A DNA stretch of 64,000 nucleotides, taken from positions 1 through 64,000 of the forward strand of contig NZ_PVWF01000012.1 in the NCBI RefSeq assembly GCF_003003995.1, written 5' to 3'. The notes under the pieces are model-generated. The model had not been told where the DNA came from, made no database searches, and worked only from the letters and a program-made list of their open reading frames with translations. Each line of letters starts with the position of its first letter. Positions within the stretch are counted from its first letter, which is position 1. Made by a program: the position numbers and the translations under genes. Below are positions 42,985 through 53,600 of the stretch, piece by piece. This DNA comes from Pleurocapsa sp. CCALA 161 (GTDB lineage: Bacteria > Cyanobacteriota > Cyanobacteriia > Cyanobacteriales > Xenococcaceae).

Positions 42985-43749
42985 ATGATTTTACATTTTG
43001 GCAACGGACAAAAAGGTGGAGTAGGAAAAACATTTTTTATTAAAATGTTAATTGAATATTATCTCTACAAAACTTGGACATACAAACTATATGATTTGGA
43101 TGCAGGAAGCCTTGATGTAGGGAAAGTTTATGCTCCTGATATATATGCTAAAAAGAAAAAGGGAGACAAGACAAATGATGAATATTTTTTGCAGTTCACT
43201 GATAATAAATACAATCAAGATGAAGTTGATGAAATCTTTGAATCAGCACTGGCGCAAAATGTAATTTGTAATCTTCCTAGCAATATTAAGCATCTATTTA
43301 ATCCCTGGATTACTGATAATGGTTTAATCGATCTGGCAAAAGAAAATAATACAAAAATTATCAATTGGTTTGTTTCAAATGGCGAACACTCTAGTATTGA
43401 TGAATTTATTAAATATGTTAATAAATTTAAAAACTGTGAAACTTTTCAACATGTTTTTGTCAAAAACTATGGCTTAGAAGAAAATTGGGAGAGAATTATT
43501 CAGCAGCATAAAAATCTAAGGGAAATCTTACAAGCAGATTCGATTATTTGTCTAGATTTACCAGCCTTTTCTCCTACTAGATATAAGATTATTCTCGATC
43601 ATAACTTAACATTTGCTGCTGCTAAAGACAGCAAAGAATTAAATATCGTTGCACGTCAAGCCGTCAAAAAGCTTTTAGATCTCTCTTTTGAAAGATTTGA
43701 TCGGGCATTTATTGCGCTCAATATTTCTCAGCAAGAGGCGACACAATGA
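42985..43749 (+). CDS. Second ParA/MinD-like ATPase
   Basis: A 254-residue protein with the deviant Walker A QKGGVGKTFFIKML (residues 9-22), a YDLDAG motif near residue 38 and a Walker B-like IICLDLPAFSP. Sequence between is unlike the first ParA, and the codons are markedly AT-rich compared with its neighbours, which suggests separate acquisition. It overlaps the next gene (ATGA). Family members place plasmids, conjugation complexes or other cargo; its cargo here is unknown, but linkage to a membrane-span protein next door suggests a complex at the membrane. Confidence 0.78.
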   Translation: MILHFGNGQKGGVGKTFFIKMLIEYYLYKTWTYKLYDLDAGSLDVGKVYAPDIYAKKKKGDKTNDEYFLQFTDNKYNQDEVDEIFESALAQNVICNLPSNIKHLFNPWITDNGLIDLAKENNTKIINWFVSNGEHSSIDEFIKYVNKFKNCETFQHVFVKNYGLEENWERIIQQHKNLREILQADSIICLDLPAFSPTRYKIILDHNLTFAAAKDSKELNIVARQAVKKLLDLSFERFDRAFIALNISQQEATQ

Positions 43750-44519
43750 GTAGACATCAAGAGGTAGATGATATTCCAGGTGATGTACCAGAAGCAATTG
43801 AGCAGCAGCAACTAAATATTCCAGCTTCCTATAAAGACGGGTTAAATATGCTAGAGCATTTGCTCAAAGATAAATCGACGATTTATACCAGCAAAATTCT
43901 AACCATCATGCTGCAATACAAGATTAAGGCAGATGACCCGATTTTTTTGCTGCTATTGTGCATTTCCGAGCTTGAGCAACTGATGGTCAATCTCCCTCTT
44001 TCGCTTATTTCTTTTGGGGAAGAGTTTTTGGATGAATTGGAGTCTTTATTTAAGGAATATTTTGGTGAGGATGCGGATACTCAACAGCGATTCGATCTGG
44101 CTAATGCCGAATACTTGGCTTTGGTTGCGGCTGGTGCTGAGAAGATTATAAATAATGTATCTGAGCGTAAGTTTTACGGCAACGTCAATGCGATCGCCAA
44201 AACTATTGGTCCAGCCTTTGGAATGCTGGTTTTATCTTTTGGTTTGGGAGTGTTTGGTACGCTGCATTTTAACAAGCTATCTACCCGTGCTTTAGTGGGA
44301 TCTGGGAAATTAACTGTCGAGCAGCTTGAAGCACTAGATTGGGCCCAAAGCAACGAGGGCAAACAGCTTCGACGTATTGGTGAATATAACAGTGGTTATC
44401 TTGGCAAAGCTTGTAAAGAGGATGCTCAGGCGTTGAAGGTGTCGCTTAACTTTGGCAATCGTAAAGCTACCAAGGGTTTTTGCGTTTTGTTTGTCGATCC
44501 TCCAGAACAGCGTTTTTAG
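43746..44519 (+). CDS. Membrane-span protein coupled to ParA-like gene
   Basis: A 257-residue protein with a polar N-terminal half, one hydrophobic segment (about 157-177, IGPAFGMLVLSFGLGVFGTLHF), and a C-terminal soluble part. Its ATG overlaps the ParA-like stop (ATGA). No family recognised. It may be the membrane receptor or cargo of the ATPase. Confidence 0.6.
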   Translation: MSRHQEVDDIPGDVPEAIEQQQLNIPASYKDGLNMLEHLLKDKSTIYTSKILTIMLQYKIKADDPIFLLLLCISELEQLMVNLPLSLISFGEEFLDELESLFKEYFGEDADTQQRFDLANAEYLALVAAGAEKIINNVSERKFYGNVNAIAKTIGPAFGMLVLSFGLGVFGTLHFNKLSTRALVGSGKLTVEQLEALDWAQSNEGKQLRRIGEYNSGYLGKACKEDAQALKVSLNFGNRKATKGFCVLFVDPPEQRF

Positions 44520-44534
44520 TCAAGGTTTCTCTAG

Positions 44535-44590
44535 TTGATCCATATAAAAAACTTGTTAGAATATGGCTAATAATTTAAATTATTAGCCAT
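44535..44590 (+). promoter_or_regulatory. Promoter and palindromic operator of Xre/RES pair
   Basis: TTGATC (44535-44540) and TAGAAT (44557-44562) with a 16-base spacer form a good sigma-70-type promoter. Immediately after it lies the perfect 28-base palindrome ATGGCTAATAATTT/AAATTATTAGCCAT (44563-44590), whose last two bases belong to the start codon at 44589. This is the expected place for the antitoxin to repress its own operon, and it would leave a nearly leaderless mRNA. Confidence 0.75.
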
Positions 44591-45212
44591 GACAGAATCA
44601 GAATTGCTTGATAGCTTATCGCCAGAGGAGTCTAGGGATGTGGCGATTTTTGTCCGATATCTTCGAGATGTGAGAGCTAAAGGTTTTCGTCCCGTAGTAG
44701 GAGCTAGTAAAGGCAGTAAAACTAAGTTAATTAAAGGTGGAAACGATTCTATATCTGCCTTGGTAGATGAACTGTTGACATCAGATATGTTTGCCGCAAC
44801 TATTGAACCCGATCTGGAATTAAAAGCCAAGCTTAGAGGTTTAAAAGCGAGAGAGCAAATGTTGAAGTATCAGGGACTGCCTTGGACTAGTGATGTGGTA
44901 GCAGAGTACCTTAAGATTACTCCTCAGATGGTATCGAAAAAACGTAGAGGTAAGAAGCTACTAGGCTTGAGCTTTGGTAACAAAGAATATATATATCCTG
45001 CTTGGCAGTTTGACCGAGATGGGATTTTACCAGGACTCGATCGAGTTCTTTTGGTATTAAATCAGGGTTTAGTTCCTGATTGGGATAAGCTACGATTTTT
45101 AGTAACTCCCGATCCTCGTTTGGCAGAAAAAAGTCCTGTGGAACTGTTGCAGTCCAATCAATTAGAAGCAGTGTTAGTGATGGCAAAAGTTTACGGAGTT
45201 CAGATTGGCTAA
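44589..45212 (+). CDS. Antitoxin-like protein of RES pair (MbcA/Xre-type)
   Basis: A 207-residue protein. It has a helix-turn-helix-like part (WTSDVVAEYLKITPQMVSKKRRGKKLLGL) near residues 99-130, then a C-terminal part with YPAWQFDRDGILPGLDRVLLVLN near residue 137. The latter fits the MbcA/ParS/Xre antitoxin C-terminal domain that blocks RES toxins (a conserved P-A-x-Q-F...G-x-x-x-x-L). The stop overlaps the toxin start by eight bases. The palindrome over its own start codon suggests autorepression. Confidence 0.8.
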   Translation: MTESELLDSLSPEESRDVAIFVRYLRDVRAKGFRPVVGASKGSKTKLIKGGNDSISALVDELLTSDMFAATIEPDLELKAKLRGLKAREQMLKYQGLPWTSDVVAEYLKITPQMVSKKRRGKKLLGLSFGNKEYIYPAWQFDRDGILPGLDRVLLVLNQGLVPDWDKLRFLVTPDPRLAEKSPVELLQSNQLEAVLVMAKVYGVQIG

Positions 45213-45792
45213 TTCTCATCCAGAGCCGCCACTTGATTTCGAGCGACAGGTGTTACCTGTTACTTTAGAAAGTGGTTTATTTTATCGGCTTAATCCAGCG
45301 GGTTATGCTTCAGCAATTTACTATGATGCTAGCGGATGCGGGCGATTTGATATTAAAGGTCAGTTAGGGGTTTTATATTTGGGTAAAACTATAGAAGCTG
45401 CCTTTATTGAAACTTTTGGTCGCAATTTAGGTCAGAGGTTTGTTTCTCGCGATATGATTAAAACTCGTTCTTTATTTGCCATCGAAAGCGATCGCCCTTT
45501 GAAACTGCTACAGCTTTATGGTGCAGGACTAGCTAAATTGGGAGTTGATTCGGAATTATCTTCAGGTCGGGAGTACCGCTTGCCTCGTCTTTGGTGTGAA
45601 GCGATTTATTCTCATCCTCAGCAGGTTGACGGGATTTATTATCTGTCCCGCCATGATAACACACAGCTTTGCTGTGGCTTATTCGATCGTGGAAGTTATC
45701 GTTTGAGGGAGAATAATTTGGGAAATTTGCTTAGTTATGACCGCCAGAAGTTTTTTGAAATTTTAGATCGATATGGCTTTGGTACGGACTAA
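45205..45792 (+). CDS. RES-domain toxin (NAD-degrading family)
   Basis: A 195-residue protein with the RES signatures in order: GLFYRLNPAGY (Arg), SGCGRFDIKGQLGVLYLGKTIEAAFIETF (Gly-Arg-Phe; Tyr-Leu; Glu) and a C-terminal Ser-Arg/Asn block (YYLSRHDNTQLC). RES toxins break down NAD and stop growth. The start is TTG at 45205, eight bases inside the antitoxin gene, with GGAG seven bases upstream; no closer ATG exists. The pair should help keep the plasmid in its host. Confidence 0.85.
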   Translation: MANSHPEPPLDFERQVLPVTLESGLFYRLNPAGYASAIYYDASGCGRFDIKGQLGVLYLGKTIEAAFIETFGRNLGQRFVSRDMIKTRSLFAIESDRPLKLLQLYGAGLAKLGVDSELSSGREYRLPRLWCEAIYSHPQQVDGIYYLSRHDNTQLCCGLFDRGSYRLRENNLGNLLSYDRQKFFEILDRYGFGTD

Positions 45793-45866
45793 TTGATTGG
45801 ACGATATCACAGTTGATTTGAGCTACCTATTAGATATTTAAAGGGTACTGTATTTGGCTTGTATAA

Positions 45867-47096
45867 ATGTCTTTTTTGCCTACTTATCCACTGATTTTTT
45901 TACCTGATGGGGTTAAAGCGAATTTAGAGGCTAAGGCTACACCGAATAAGCCTGCTGTCAATAAACTTCAGCACGGACGTAGTTCGCTGCCGAGGTTTCC
46001 TCAAAAATTAGCGACTCAACCTAAGTTTAATCCTCCTGTTAGAAGCAAAATCAAGCTAGTTAAGCTCAAAGAAGCGGTTAGCGTTATTCGCTATTTGGGC
46101 TGGTTTTTCACGGGGACAGTTAGCGTATTGTTGATTGGAGAACTGTTGGCAGGGGCAGAGGTAATTGATTTGATGCCAGGGATAATTTTGCTGTGTTTAA
46201 AAACTGGCTTAATTTTGGCTCTAAATTACGGAGCGAACTATTTAGAACAAGCCCAGCAAGACGATCGACAAGAACTAGCTCGAAAATACTGGCAGGATAA
46301 CTTAGCAGCTAATCAAGATTATTATCAGCAGCTTCCTGACTTACTTCGCGATAATCATCTAAAAGTAAATCCTCGACTAAAACTTTCATCAAGAGAGAGA
46401 AATAAATCCAAAACTTCCACTCCTAAGTTAAAGGTAAATCGCGGTATTGCCAAGACCGAGGCTCAAAAAGGAGTTAGTGAGGCTTATTTTTTTACCTATC
46501 TCCAGCGATATTTTGCTGATTGCGAACTGAATAGCGATTATTTTGCTCTTAACGATGCAATTGGCTATACGACAGATTTTAGCTTGATCGTTCCTGGGGG
46601 TTATGCGATCGACATTGAGATTGATGAACCCTATGAGGGTAAGTCCAAAGCACCTCATCACTGTCAGGATGATGATAAAGACCGCAATCGCAATAACTAT
46701 TTGTGTAAGCTCGGTTGGATTGTGATTCGCTTTAGCGAATATCAGGTGGTACGGCATCCTGAAAGCTGCTGTCGCTTAATTGCTTTGGTGTTGAGTAAGC
46801 TTGGTTGCGATCGCTATCTTGATGCGCGTTCCCTTGCGCCTGACGGCGTCCTAAAGGATACCGCTACGCATAACGCGGGGTCGCATCGCTATCTCGAACC
46901 TCTGAAAAATTTTGCTAATTTGCCAACAGATCGAGCCTGGACTTCAAGTTCGGTTCAAGGAATGGTGGCTCGTAAATACCGTGAGAGCTATTTGGCTAAA
47001 GCAGGACTATTTACCTATGATGCTGCTCGCGAAAAGAGAAATTTAAAAGTTGCTCAAGCAGAGAAGGCGAGAAAAAAACGCAGATTTAAATCCTAG
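45867..47096 (+). CDS. Membrane-anchored PD-(D/E)XK nuclease-like protein
   Basis: A 409-residue protein. Residues about 74-96 and 102-122 are membrane spans (YLGWFFTGTVSVLLIGELL; MPGIILLCLKTGLILALNY). A basic linker precedes a C-terminal domain that reads like a Vsr/DUF559-type nuclease: SEAYFFTYLQRYF, YTTDFSLIVPGGYAIDIEIDEPY, then HH...RN and LGWIVIRFSEYQV. The Asp and Glu of the active-site sheet are visible, but the usual Lys after Glu-x is Asp (E-I-D). A dispersed repeat is inserted in the C-terminal third (about residues 323-342) and is flanked by a duplicated coding block. Function unknown; surveillance of incoming DNA at the membrane is one idea. Confidence 0.6.
   Translation: MSFLPTYPLIFLPDGVKANLEAKATPNKPAVNKLQHGRSSLPRFPQKLATQPKFNPPVRSKIKLVKLKEAVSVIRYLGWFFTGTVSVLLIGELLAGAEVIDLMPGIILLCLKTGLILALNYGANYLEQAQQDDRQELARKYWQDNLAANQDYYQQLPDLLRDNHLKVNPRLKLSSRERNKSKTSTPKLKVNRGIAKTEAQKGVSEAYFFTYLQRYFADCELNSDYFALNDAIGYTTDFSLIVPGGYAIDIEIDEPYEGKSKAPHHCQDDDKDRNRNNYLCKLGWIVIRFSEYQVVRHPESCCRLIALVLSKLGCDRYLDARSLAPDGVLKDTATHNAGSHRYLEPLKNFANLPTDRAWTSSSVQGMVARKYRESYLAKAGLFTYDAAREKRNLKVAQAEKARKKRRFKS
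46806..46895. repeat. Dispersed repeat with flanking duplication
   Basis: The block GACGGCGTCCTAAAGGATACCGCTACGC lies between two near-copies of the host sequence, CGATCGCTATCTTGA at 46809 and CGCATCGCTATCTCGA at 46882. The protein therefore reads DRYLD, then an insert, then HRYLE. This is what an insertion that duplicates its target would leave. Confidence 0.65.
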
Positions 47097-47108
47097 AAAA
47101 AAAGTTAA

Positions 47109-47348
47109 CTATGTGGCAAATACTAAAAGTATTCCTAGTACTACTTTTACCGCTAAAGGAGTTTTAACCTTGGGACAAAAAAGAACTCCAGAAATTGCAA
47201 AGATAATCGCCTGAGATATTGCGATATAAACGTTAGTAATCGTCAGAATGAAAAATATTATTGAAAAGATTGCGCAGAGAATTGAAAAGCTCCAGTTTAG
47301 GATCTGTTCAATGGGTTCACTAGTAAAAAGTTGTTTAAATTTTTGCAT
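47109..47348 (-). CDS. Small two-span membrane protein
   Basis: A 79-residue protein with two hydrophobic spans (ILNWSFSILCAIFSIIFFILTIT and AISQAIIFAISGVLF) and a third near the C-terminus. It starts at ATG 47348 and converges with the nuclease-like gene. Good hydrophobic pattern but no family. Its opposite orientation to both neighbours makes it an isolated gene. Confidence 0.5.
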   Translation of the reverse strand: MQKFKQLFTSEPIEQILNWSFSILCAIFSIIFFILTITNVYIAISQAIIFAISGVLFCPKVKTPLAVKVVLGILLVFAT

Positions 47349-47640
47349 AGATCTCTGGATAATTACTTAATTATTATTACGGATAAATTACAAAGATTCA
47401 ATCAAATTGGCAGCGATTTTAGTAAAGAAAACAAAAAGAAAGTCTCTTTGAATAGAGATTTTCTTGCTCGATCAATATCAGGAAATAATCAAAAACCTTA
47501 TATGAATCAAATATTAAGAATTAAACGTAGCTAATTTTCTTTTTATATTTTTCATGAAGTAAGATCTAAGTCACAAAAAAATATAATACGAGTAGGTTAC
47601 ACCAGAAGAGTCCACGTTAACTAGATTTACTTTTAAGCTT

Positions 47641-50600
47641 ATGCCTGGGCAACCTTATCGATATAAACTCTTCGATCTTTACACTCAAAAATATATTTTG
47701 ACTGACCCTCAAGATCCTCAATCTGTATTGACAGAGGATGTTGAGAATTCTTTGCTGGAATTTATTTTGCCAGAATCAGCCAAGGAGCGACTGTCGATGG
47801 CGACGATTGAGATGGGTATGGATGGAGGGATGGTCGCCAACAATCATCCAGAACCAGATAAAAATGTGCTGCTTTTAGCCAAAGGTAGTCGAGGTGTTTA
47901 TGGTCCAGCAGAATATAAGGAACTGCTCCAGCCTTATTTAGATTTAGTCAAGGATTATCCATATCAGCGATATTTAACCAATGAGAACGTTTCAGCTCAT
48001 ACCAAGGATTTAAAGATTTGGGTAGTTGATGACAAGCGGGGAATTTCAGGAGTTGAGGGCATATCGGGTGAAATTGCTGCTCAGATTTTAGGCGATTCTC
48101 ACGGCAAGATGAGCCTGGAACTGGCAACGGCGATTGGTTCGCCCCTAAACTTAATGCAGTATCGGATGATTTCGGCCGATCCTGCTAATGGCTGGTTTGC
48201 CAAAGGAACTTTAGCTCCGTCACTCAACAACACTTTAGAAAAATTTGCTTTGAGCGATCGCCGTGAATTTGAAGGTCTTGACCTAATTGTGCCAACTTCT
48301 TCATTAAAGGGGGTGTCAAGTCAGAATTTGCCGCCAGGAATTCATACATCAAAAGTTCATTTGTCCCATCACAATAAGTCAAGAGAAACTAAGATAACTC
48401 TGCGTTCGGTCTTAGAAAAGCTAGATGGAGATAGCTTTACCTCTGTTTTGAAACAGCAAGCGGTAGCAATAGAGGAACTAAACGAGATTTTTGCCAATTC
48501 TGATAGTCTCAACCAAGAGTTCATGAAGTCTCTTGAGCCTGTTTTCATGCCTAATCCTGACAACCCCGATGAGCGAATTGATTTTGACCCCGATCGCTGG
48601 GAGCAGTGCGGTGATTGGAAATATATTACCTTTAGAAAAGACTATGAATCGGGACATCAGCAGTTAATTAATAGTCCTATTTTTGCTCAAGATAAAGAAA
48701 AATTTTATGCATCACGGGCGAGAAAAGCAGCCCAGCTATCTTTTGTTAAAGCCAATGGTGGGATGATTTTTTGTTCCAGTCAACTGACCAACAATCAGAT
48801 TTGTGTGCCTGGTTTGCCTGATGGGGCTAAAGTAGCAGCAATAAGATCGCCGATTATTAAGTTACAGGATATTGCCTTAGTTGAAAATAAGCTGATTGAC
48901 GATATCAATAATGATGCTGGGATGCCGTTAAAAGGGGCGATTATTTGTTCTCCTCAAGCTTATGAACAGTTACTATATCAAACTCGTTCGTTTATTTCTC
49001 AAAATACAGATAAGCTTGCTACTGCGGGAATTGATACTCAGGCCATTAATAGACTTAATCCTTTTAATAGCAATGACTACAAAGATGTTGTTCTGGCTGA
49101 AGTTGTAGGGGAGCAGCGAGAAGAATTGGCTCTTCGATTAAATTTTTGGCGTGAAGGCTATAACGCTTTGATTAATAATAATCAGAGTGAGCTACCTCAT
49201 CTAGAACAAATTCGCCAGAATAGCTTTACCGCCATTATCAAAGGAGATTTTGATGGGGATAATATTGCTATTCTCTCCCAGCAGCAGTATCCAGCAATTT
49301 ATGCGGGAATTGAGGCGCGGATTAATGGTTCTGACAGCTATACCGCCAAACTAGACAAGATCGAGGTAACGGGACAGGAATTATCCTGGCTTTTAGCAGA
49401 TAAGGCAGATCCCTATATCTTAGGGAAAACAGCGAATCTAGCTGAAAATTTACAGAGTTTAGCTGTAGCGGCAGATCGAGTACAGCGCTCTGGCACGAGC
49501 GAACAGCAGCTTGCTCACATCAAGCAGCTTGCTCCTAGCTTTTACTATATGATGGCAAATCCCACCGCAGCGGAGATTAAAGCGGCAGAAGCTGCTAATC
49601 TGCCTTCAACTTTTCGCTATTACAATATTTCTAGTACGGGGGAAAGATTAATTGATGAAGCTTTGGTGCGGCAGTTTGATGCTTATGGTTTAGATAGGGC
49701 ACTGCTTCAGGTCTATGGCGGTGGTGAAGTAGAACCTATAGTAGCGCAACGTCTATTTGATACCTGGAAAGGACTTTTATTAAACCTTACTGATGCGGTA
49801 GCTCAACAGAACCAAATTGCCGTTGATACGTTCAAAAGCCAACGTCCGATCGATCGGGATTTGGTAGAGGGTATCGCAGGGCGCTTTCGCATTCTCGATG
49901 ATGGTCTGAAAAAAGCTCTTTCAGATAACGAGACTTATCTATCTCAGATTCCCCAGGTTAAAGATTCTGTGACTAATAGATCTTTATTGGTGCAAAACGT
50001 CAATCAAAACTTGGTGGCTTATCAGGCACCATTCACTTCCTATAAACAAATACAGGGGTTATTTCCTAACGTTGAGGATGAATTTATTAATCAAGAAGTT
50101 GCCTCACTTAGCAATGAATACGACAAACTAACTTCTCTATCTTCAACTATTCGGCAAAAATCACGTATCGATCAAGGTCCATCAATGATTTTTAACGATG
50201 GTTCGGGCAGAAGTTTTGAAATCACAAATATCATGGCTTGCGATCATAGCGTTGCTTCTTTGAGTAAAGAGTTTACTCAAGGAAATGTCAAAATTAAATT
50301 TGAGCCAAACACTAAAGCCGATAGTCCTCATCAGCTTGTAGCTCTTTATAGCATAGGGCAGGATTGGCAGTCACTTGGAACTGTTTGTAACGCCTGTGTT
50401 AAAAGACTAGACCTCGATCTCTTAGCTGAACTAGAGCTTGATAATATATCTGATCTTGATTTTACTTCAAGCTCGGCAGTTCATTTGGCTGATTCTTATT
50501 CTCAACGAGCTTATCGATTAGCCTGGGAGTTTCGCGCTCGGATTCCTGATGAACAGGTAAATAATTATGCAGCGGCTACCTATAACTATTTAACCAATTC

Positions 50601-53600
50601 TACTAGCCAGTCCAATCGTTTGGGACTGATGTTTCAAATTTTTGGTTCAGAGCTTGCCACTCAGATTGAGTCTATGCAGTTTCAAGAGATTAAAGTTGGC
50701 AACTTGAATGGCAGTGAGATTGCTAACTCCATGCAGATTCAAATTGCTGTTAATGAGGCTGGGCAACCTGTAGTGATGCGGGTTAATGAAGTTGGGGAAT
50801 TGATTGAGCTTGGGATAATCTCCCCTGATTCTTTTCAACTAAGACCGGGAGCGAGGGCGATGGTACAGGCTGAATATCTAGCACCATCAGTGGCTGATAT
50901 AACTTTACCTGATGGGGAACAGCTTACGGTAGGGGGCATGTCCAAGTTTGAGACTGCTGGTACGGTGTTTCGCGATGAAGAATTAGAGTTAGAAACAGCG
51001 ATGGGATCGCCTTCAAAAACTCCTGTAATCAAAATTGATGGGGAAATTGTGGGCAATCTTAAGCAAGAAAGTGTGGCTTATCTTGAGGATAACCAGCTTC
51101 TTGTTGAGGGGCAGGCATTAGATCTGACTTTGACTACGGTGGGTAAGGGATATTATCAAAAAATCAAGGCAGTGGCGACTAACGGGAAAACTCTCGAACT
51201 GACAAACTTGAGTAAGAGTTTCCAGCAACCTGTTTTAGATAAGCAGGTATCTGCCCAGGTTAGTTTTAAAACTAATCGACCTCAGATGCAGCTTTATGCT
51301 TATCGTCAGGGTAAACGGGTCGCTATTGGCGAATTTAACTACGGCAACCAAGGTTCTCATCGTAAATCACTTGACCAACTTAAGGCAATGGGTTTAGATC
51401 GTCAGATTTTCAAAGCCAAGGTCAATTCCCGCCTGTCGGTGCTTACCTTGAAGATCGAGCCTGAATCAATTAGTTATCAAGACGATCCTGCTGTAGCTAA
51501 ATTAGAGACGGCTAAAATCGAGGTAAAGGAAGTCAACCCTACTACTGACTATTTTCTAGCTCGCCAGCAGCAGTATCAAAACTTTGGGGTAATTCGTTCG
51601 AGGGACTATTTAAATGATGCAGGAGAAATTGAATCGGCTTTGAGCTTGGATCTGGTGGTGGATGAGAGTTCTGCTCAATCCATTGCTGATGATGCTCCTC
51701 GCTTTAGGGATATTTCTCAAATTAGCGATGGCGCTCCTTCAATTGAATTGGAGACTGTTAAAGGCTTTACCGTGTATTCTAAGCCGATTAAGGCGATGAA
51801 GATGGTCGAAATAGCTCAACTTAAGCAGGAGTTTAATCTCCAAGAGATTTACGATCTTTCTGCACCGTCAGATCTTAATGCAGCAGTTGCCTATCAAACT
51901 CAACTGAAAAATAACTATCCAGATGTAGTTGAATTTGAGGCTCAACCTTCTGGTAGTGAAAGACTATTTTTACCTTCGATCTATAGCCAAGCTGGTGGAA
52001 AAGGTTTAATGACTACAGTATCGAGCAAATTACTTGAGGTGATTAATTTTACACCAACTGAGTCACAGATTAATCAAATTAAGCTAGATCGCTTTGATTA
52101 TCTATGGCTACAGCAAAATTTAAAACTCGATCCTGGTTTATCAGACCAACAAATTCTTCAAGCTGCTTTTAGGAGTGAGAATCATATTCAACTCAAGCAG
52201 TTAACCTCTGGCATAATTACAGCAGAAGGAGAACTGGTTTATCAGCACGTCCAGGCGGCTACTGATGCTAGGTTTGGCGAAGAACTTAAGTCTGTTCTAG
52301 GACAACCGAACTATGAATTTCATCGTGAGAATGCCAAACGCTTGATTGATTCGGGCATTACGCCTGTAGTAGTTTATGCTGATAGTAATGCATCTATAGC
52401 CAGTAAATTACTGGTCAATCGACCAGAGGTAACGATACCATTGCCTGAGAAGTTGGATAAAAATATTGCACCACCAATAGTAATAGGTGGTGCGGATAAA
52501 TTTGGTTTGAGCTTAAATAATCCGTACGATTATCAAAACCCAGATCTTGAGCATCCAGTTAGCTATGAAGGTATTAAATATCCTTCGGTACAACATGCCT
52601 ATAGTGAGATTGTGAATCGAGATAATATTCCTCAGTCCAAAACTTATGGATTAGTCAAAGAGCTAATGTTTGCTAAATTATCTCAGCATCCGCAAATTGT
52701 TGATGGTATTCGCTCGCGCGGTGGCTATAAGTGGCTTTATACCTGTTCTCATCAGCTTGAGGGCAATGAATTTTGGACGGGGCAGGGTAAAGATACGCCT
52801 CTAGTGGGCATTATTGCTGCTGGAATGAAGCAGACTCAATTAATGGAAACCAAATCTCAGGAGAGTTTCCCGAAAAAAATTATTACTCTAAAATCTGGTC
52901 ATAAAAAGCAGATTTCTACTCCTGCGATAGAAGTTCAACCAACAGATCGCTTAGTTAATAATAAAGAGGCTAAATCTAATCCTCTAGCAAATATCCAACC
53001 TAAAAATGCTGCTTTAGCTACTCATATGGTTAAAGATCTAGCTATGGCTGACGTTGCAACTCAGTTTATCGGAATGCCTGTAAATTTTGACGGCAAATCC
53101 TCTACGGAAAAATATTTACAAGCTTGGGGCGATCGCGCCAATACTGGCAGCTATACTGCTAATGATGTAGTGATGATTTCGGGCAATGGTCCTTGGCGTA
53201 CAACTCCAGAACGCTTGGCTGAGGTATTTGACAATCAATATCGACCTTTAATCGATAAGGCGATCGCAGCCAAGGCAAAAATTGTGGTAGGTTCTGCCAA
53301 AGGTACGGATTTATTGGTTCAACGGTATCTAGAGTCTCAGGGTTACAAACTTGCTGATTCGGGTCGCAACTATGTTGAGGCGACAAGCGTTGAGCGTTCT
53401 CGCGCTTCTTACTCGGTAAGCTCAACGCGGGGAACCCGCGCAACGCTTCCTCGCGCTGCTTCTATTCAATCTCCTGCATTAAACATAGTCGGTAAAAAGG
53501 TTTCGATGTCTTATCCTTTAATGCTCGAAGGTAGATCTAATCCTTTATCCGTAAATACTTGCTTTGACGCTATGCGTGGGCATGGCAGGGTACATACTAC

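Noticed and set aside
42743-42988. 81-codon plus-strand frame after the ParR-like gene
   Set aside because: It consists of the palindromic repeat cluster and translates to a low-complexity Pro/Arg-rich sequence.
47331-47534. 67-codon frame before the giant gene
   Set aside because: Overlaps the start of the small membrane protein on the other strand, with no ribosome site or recognisable pattern.
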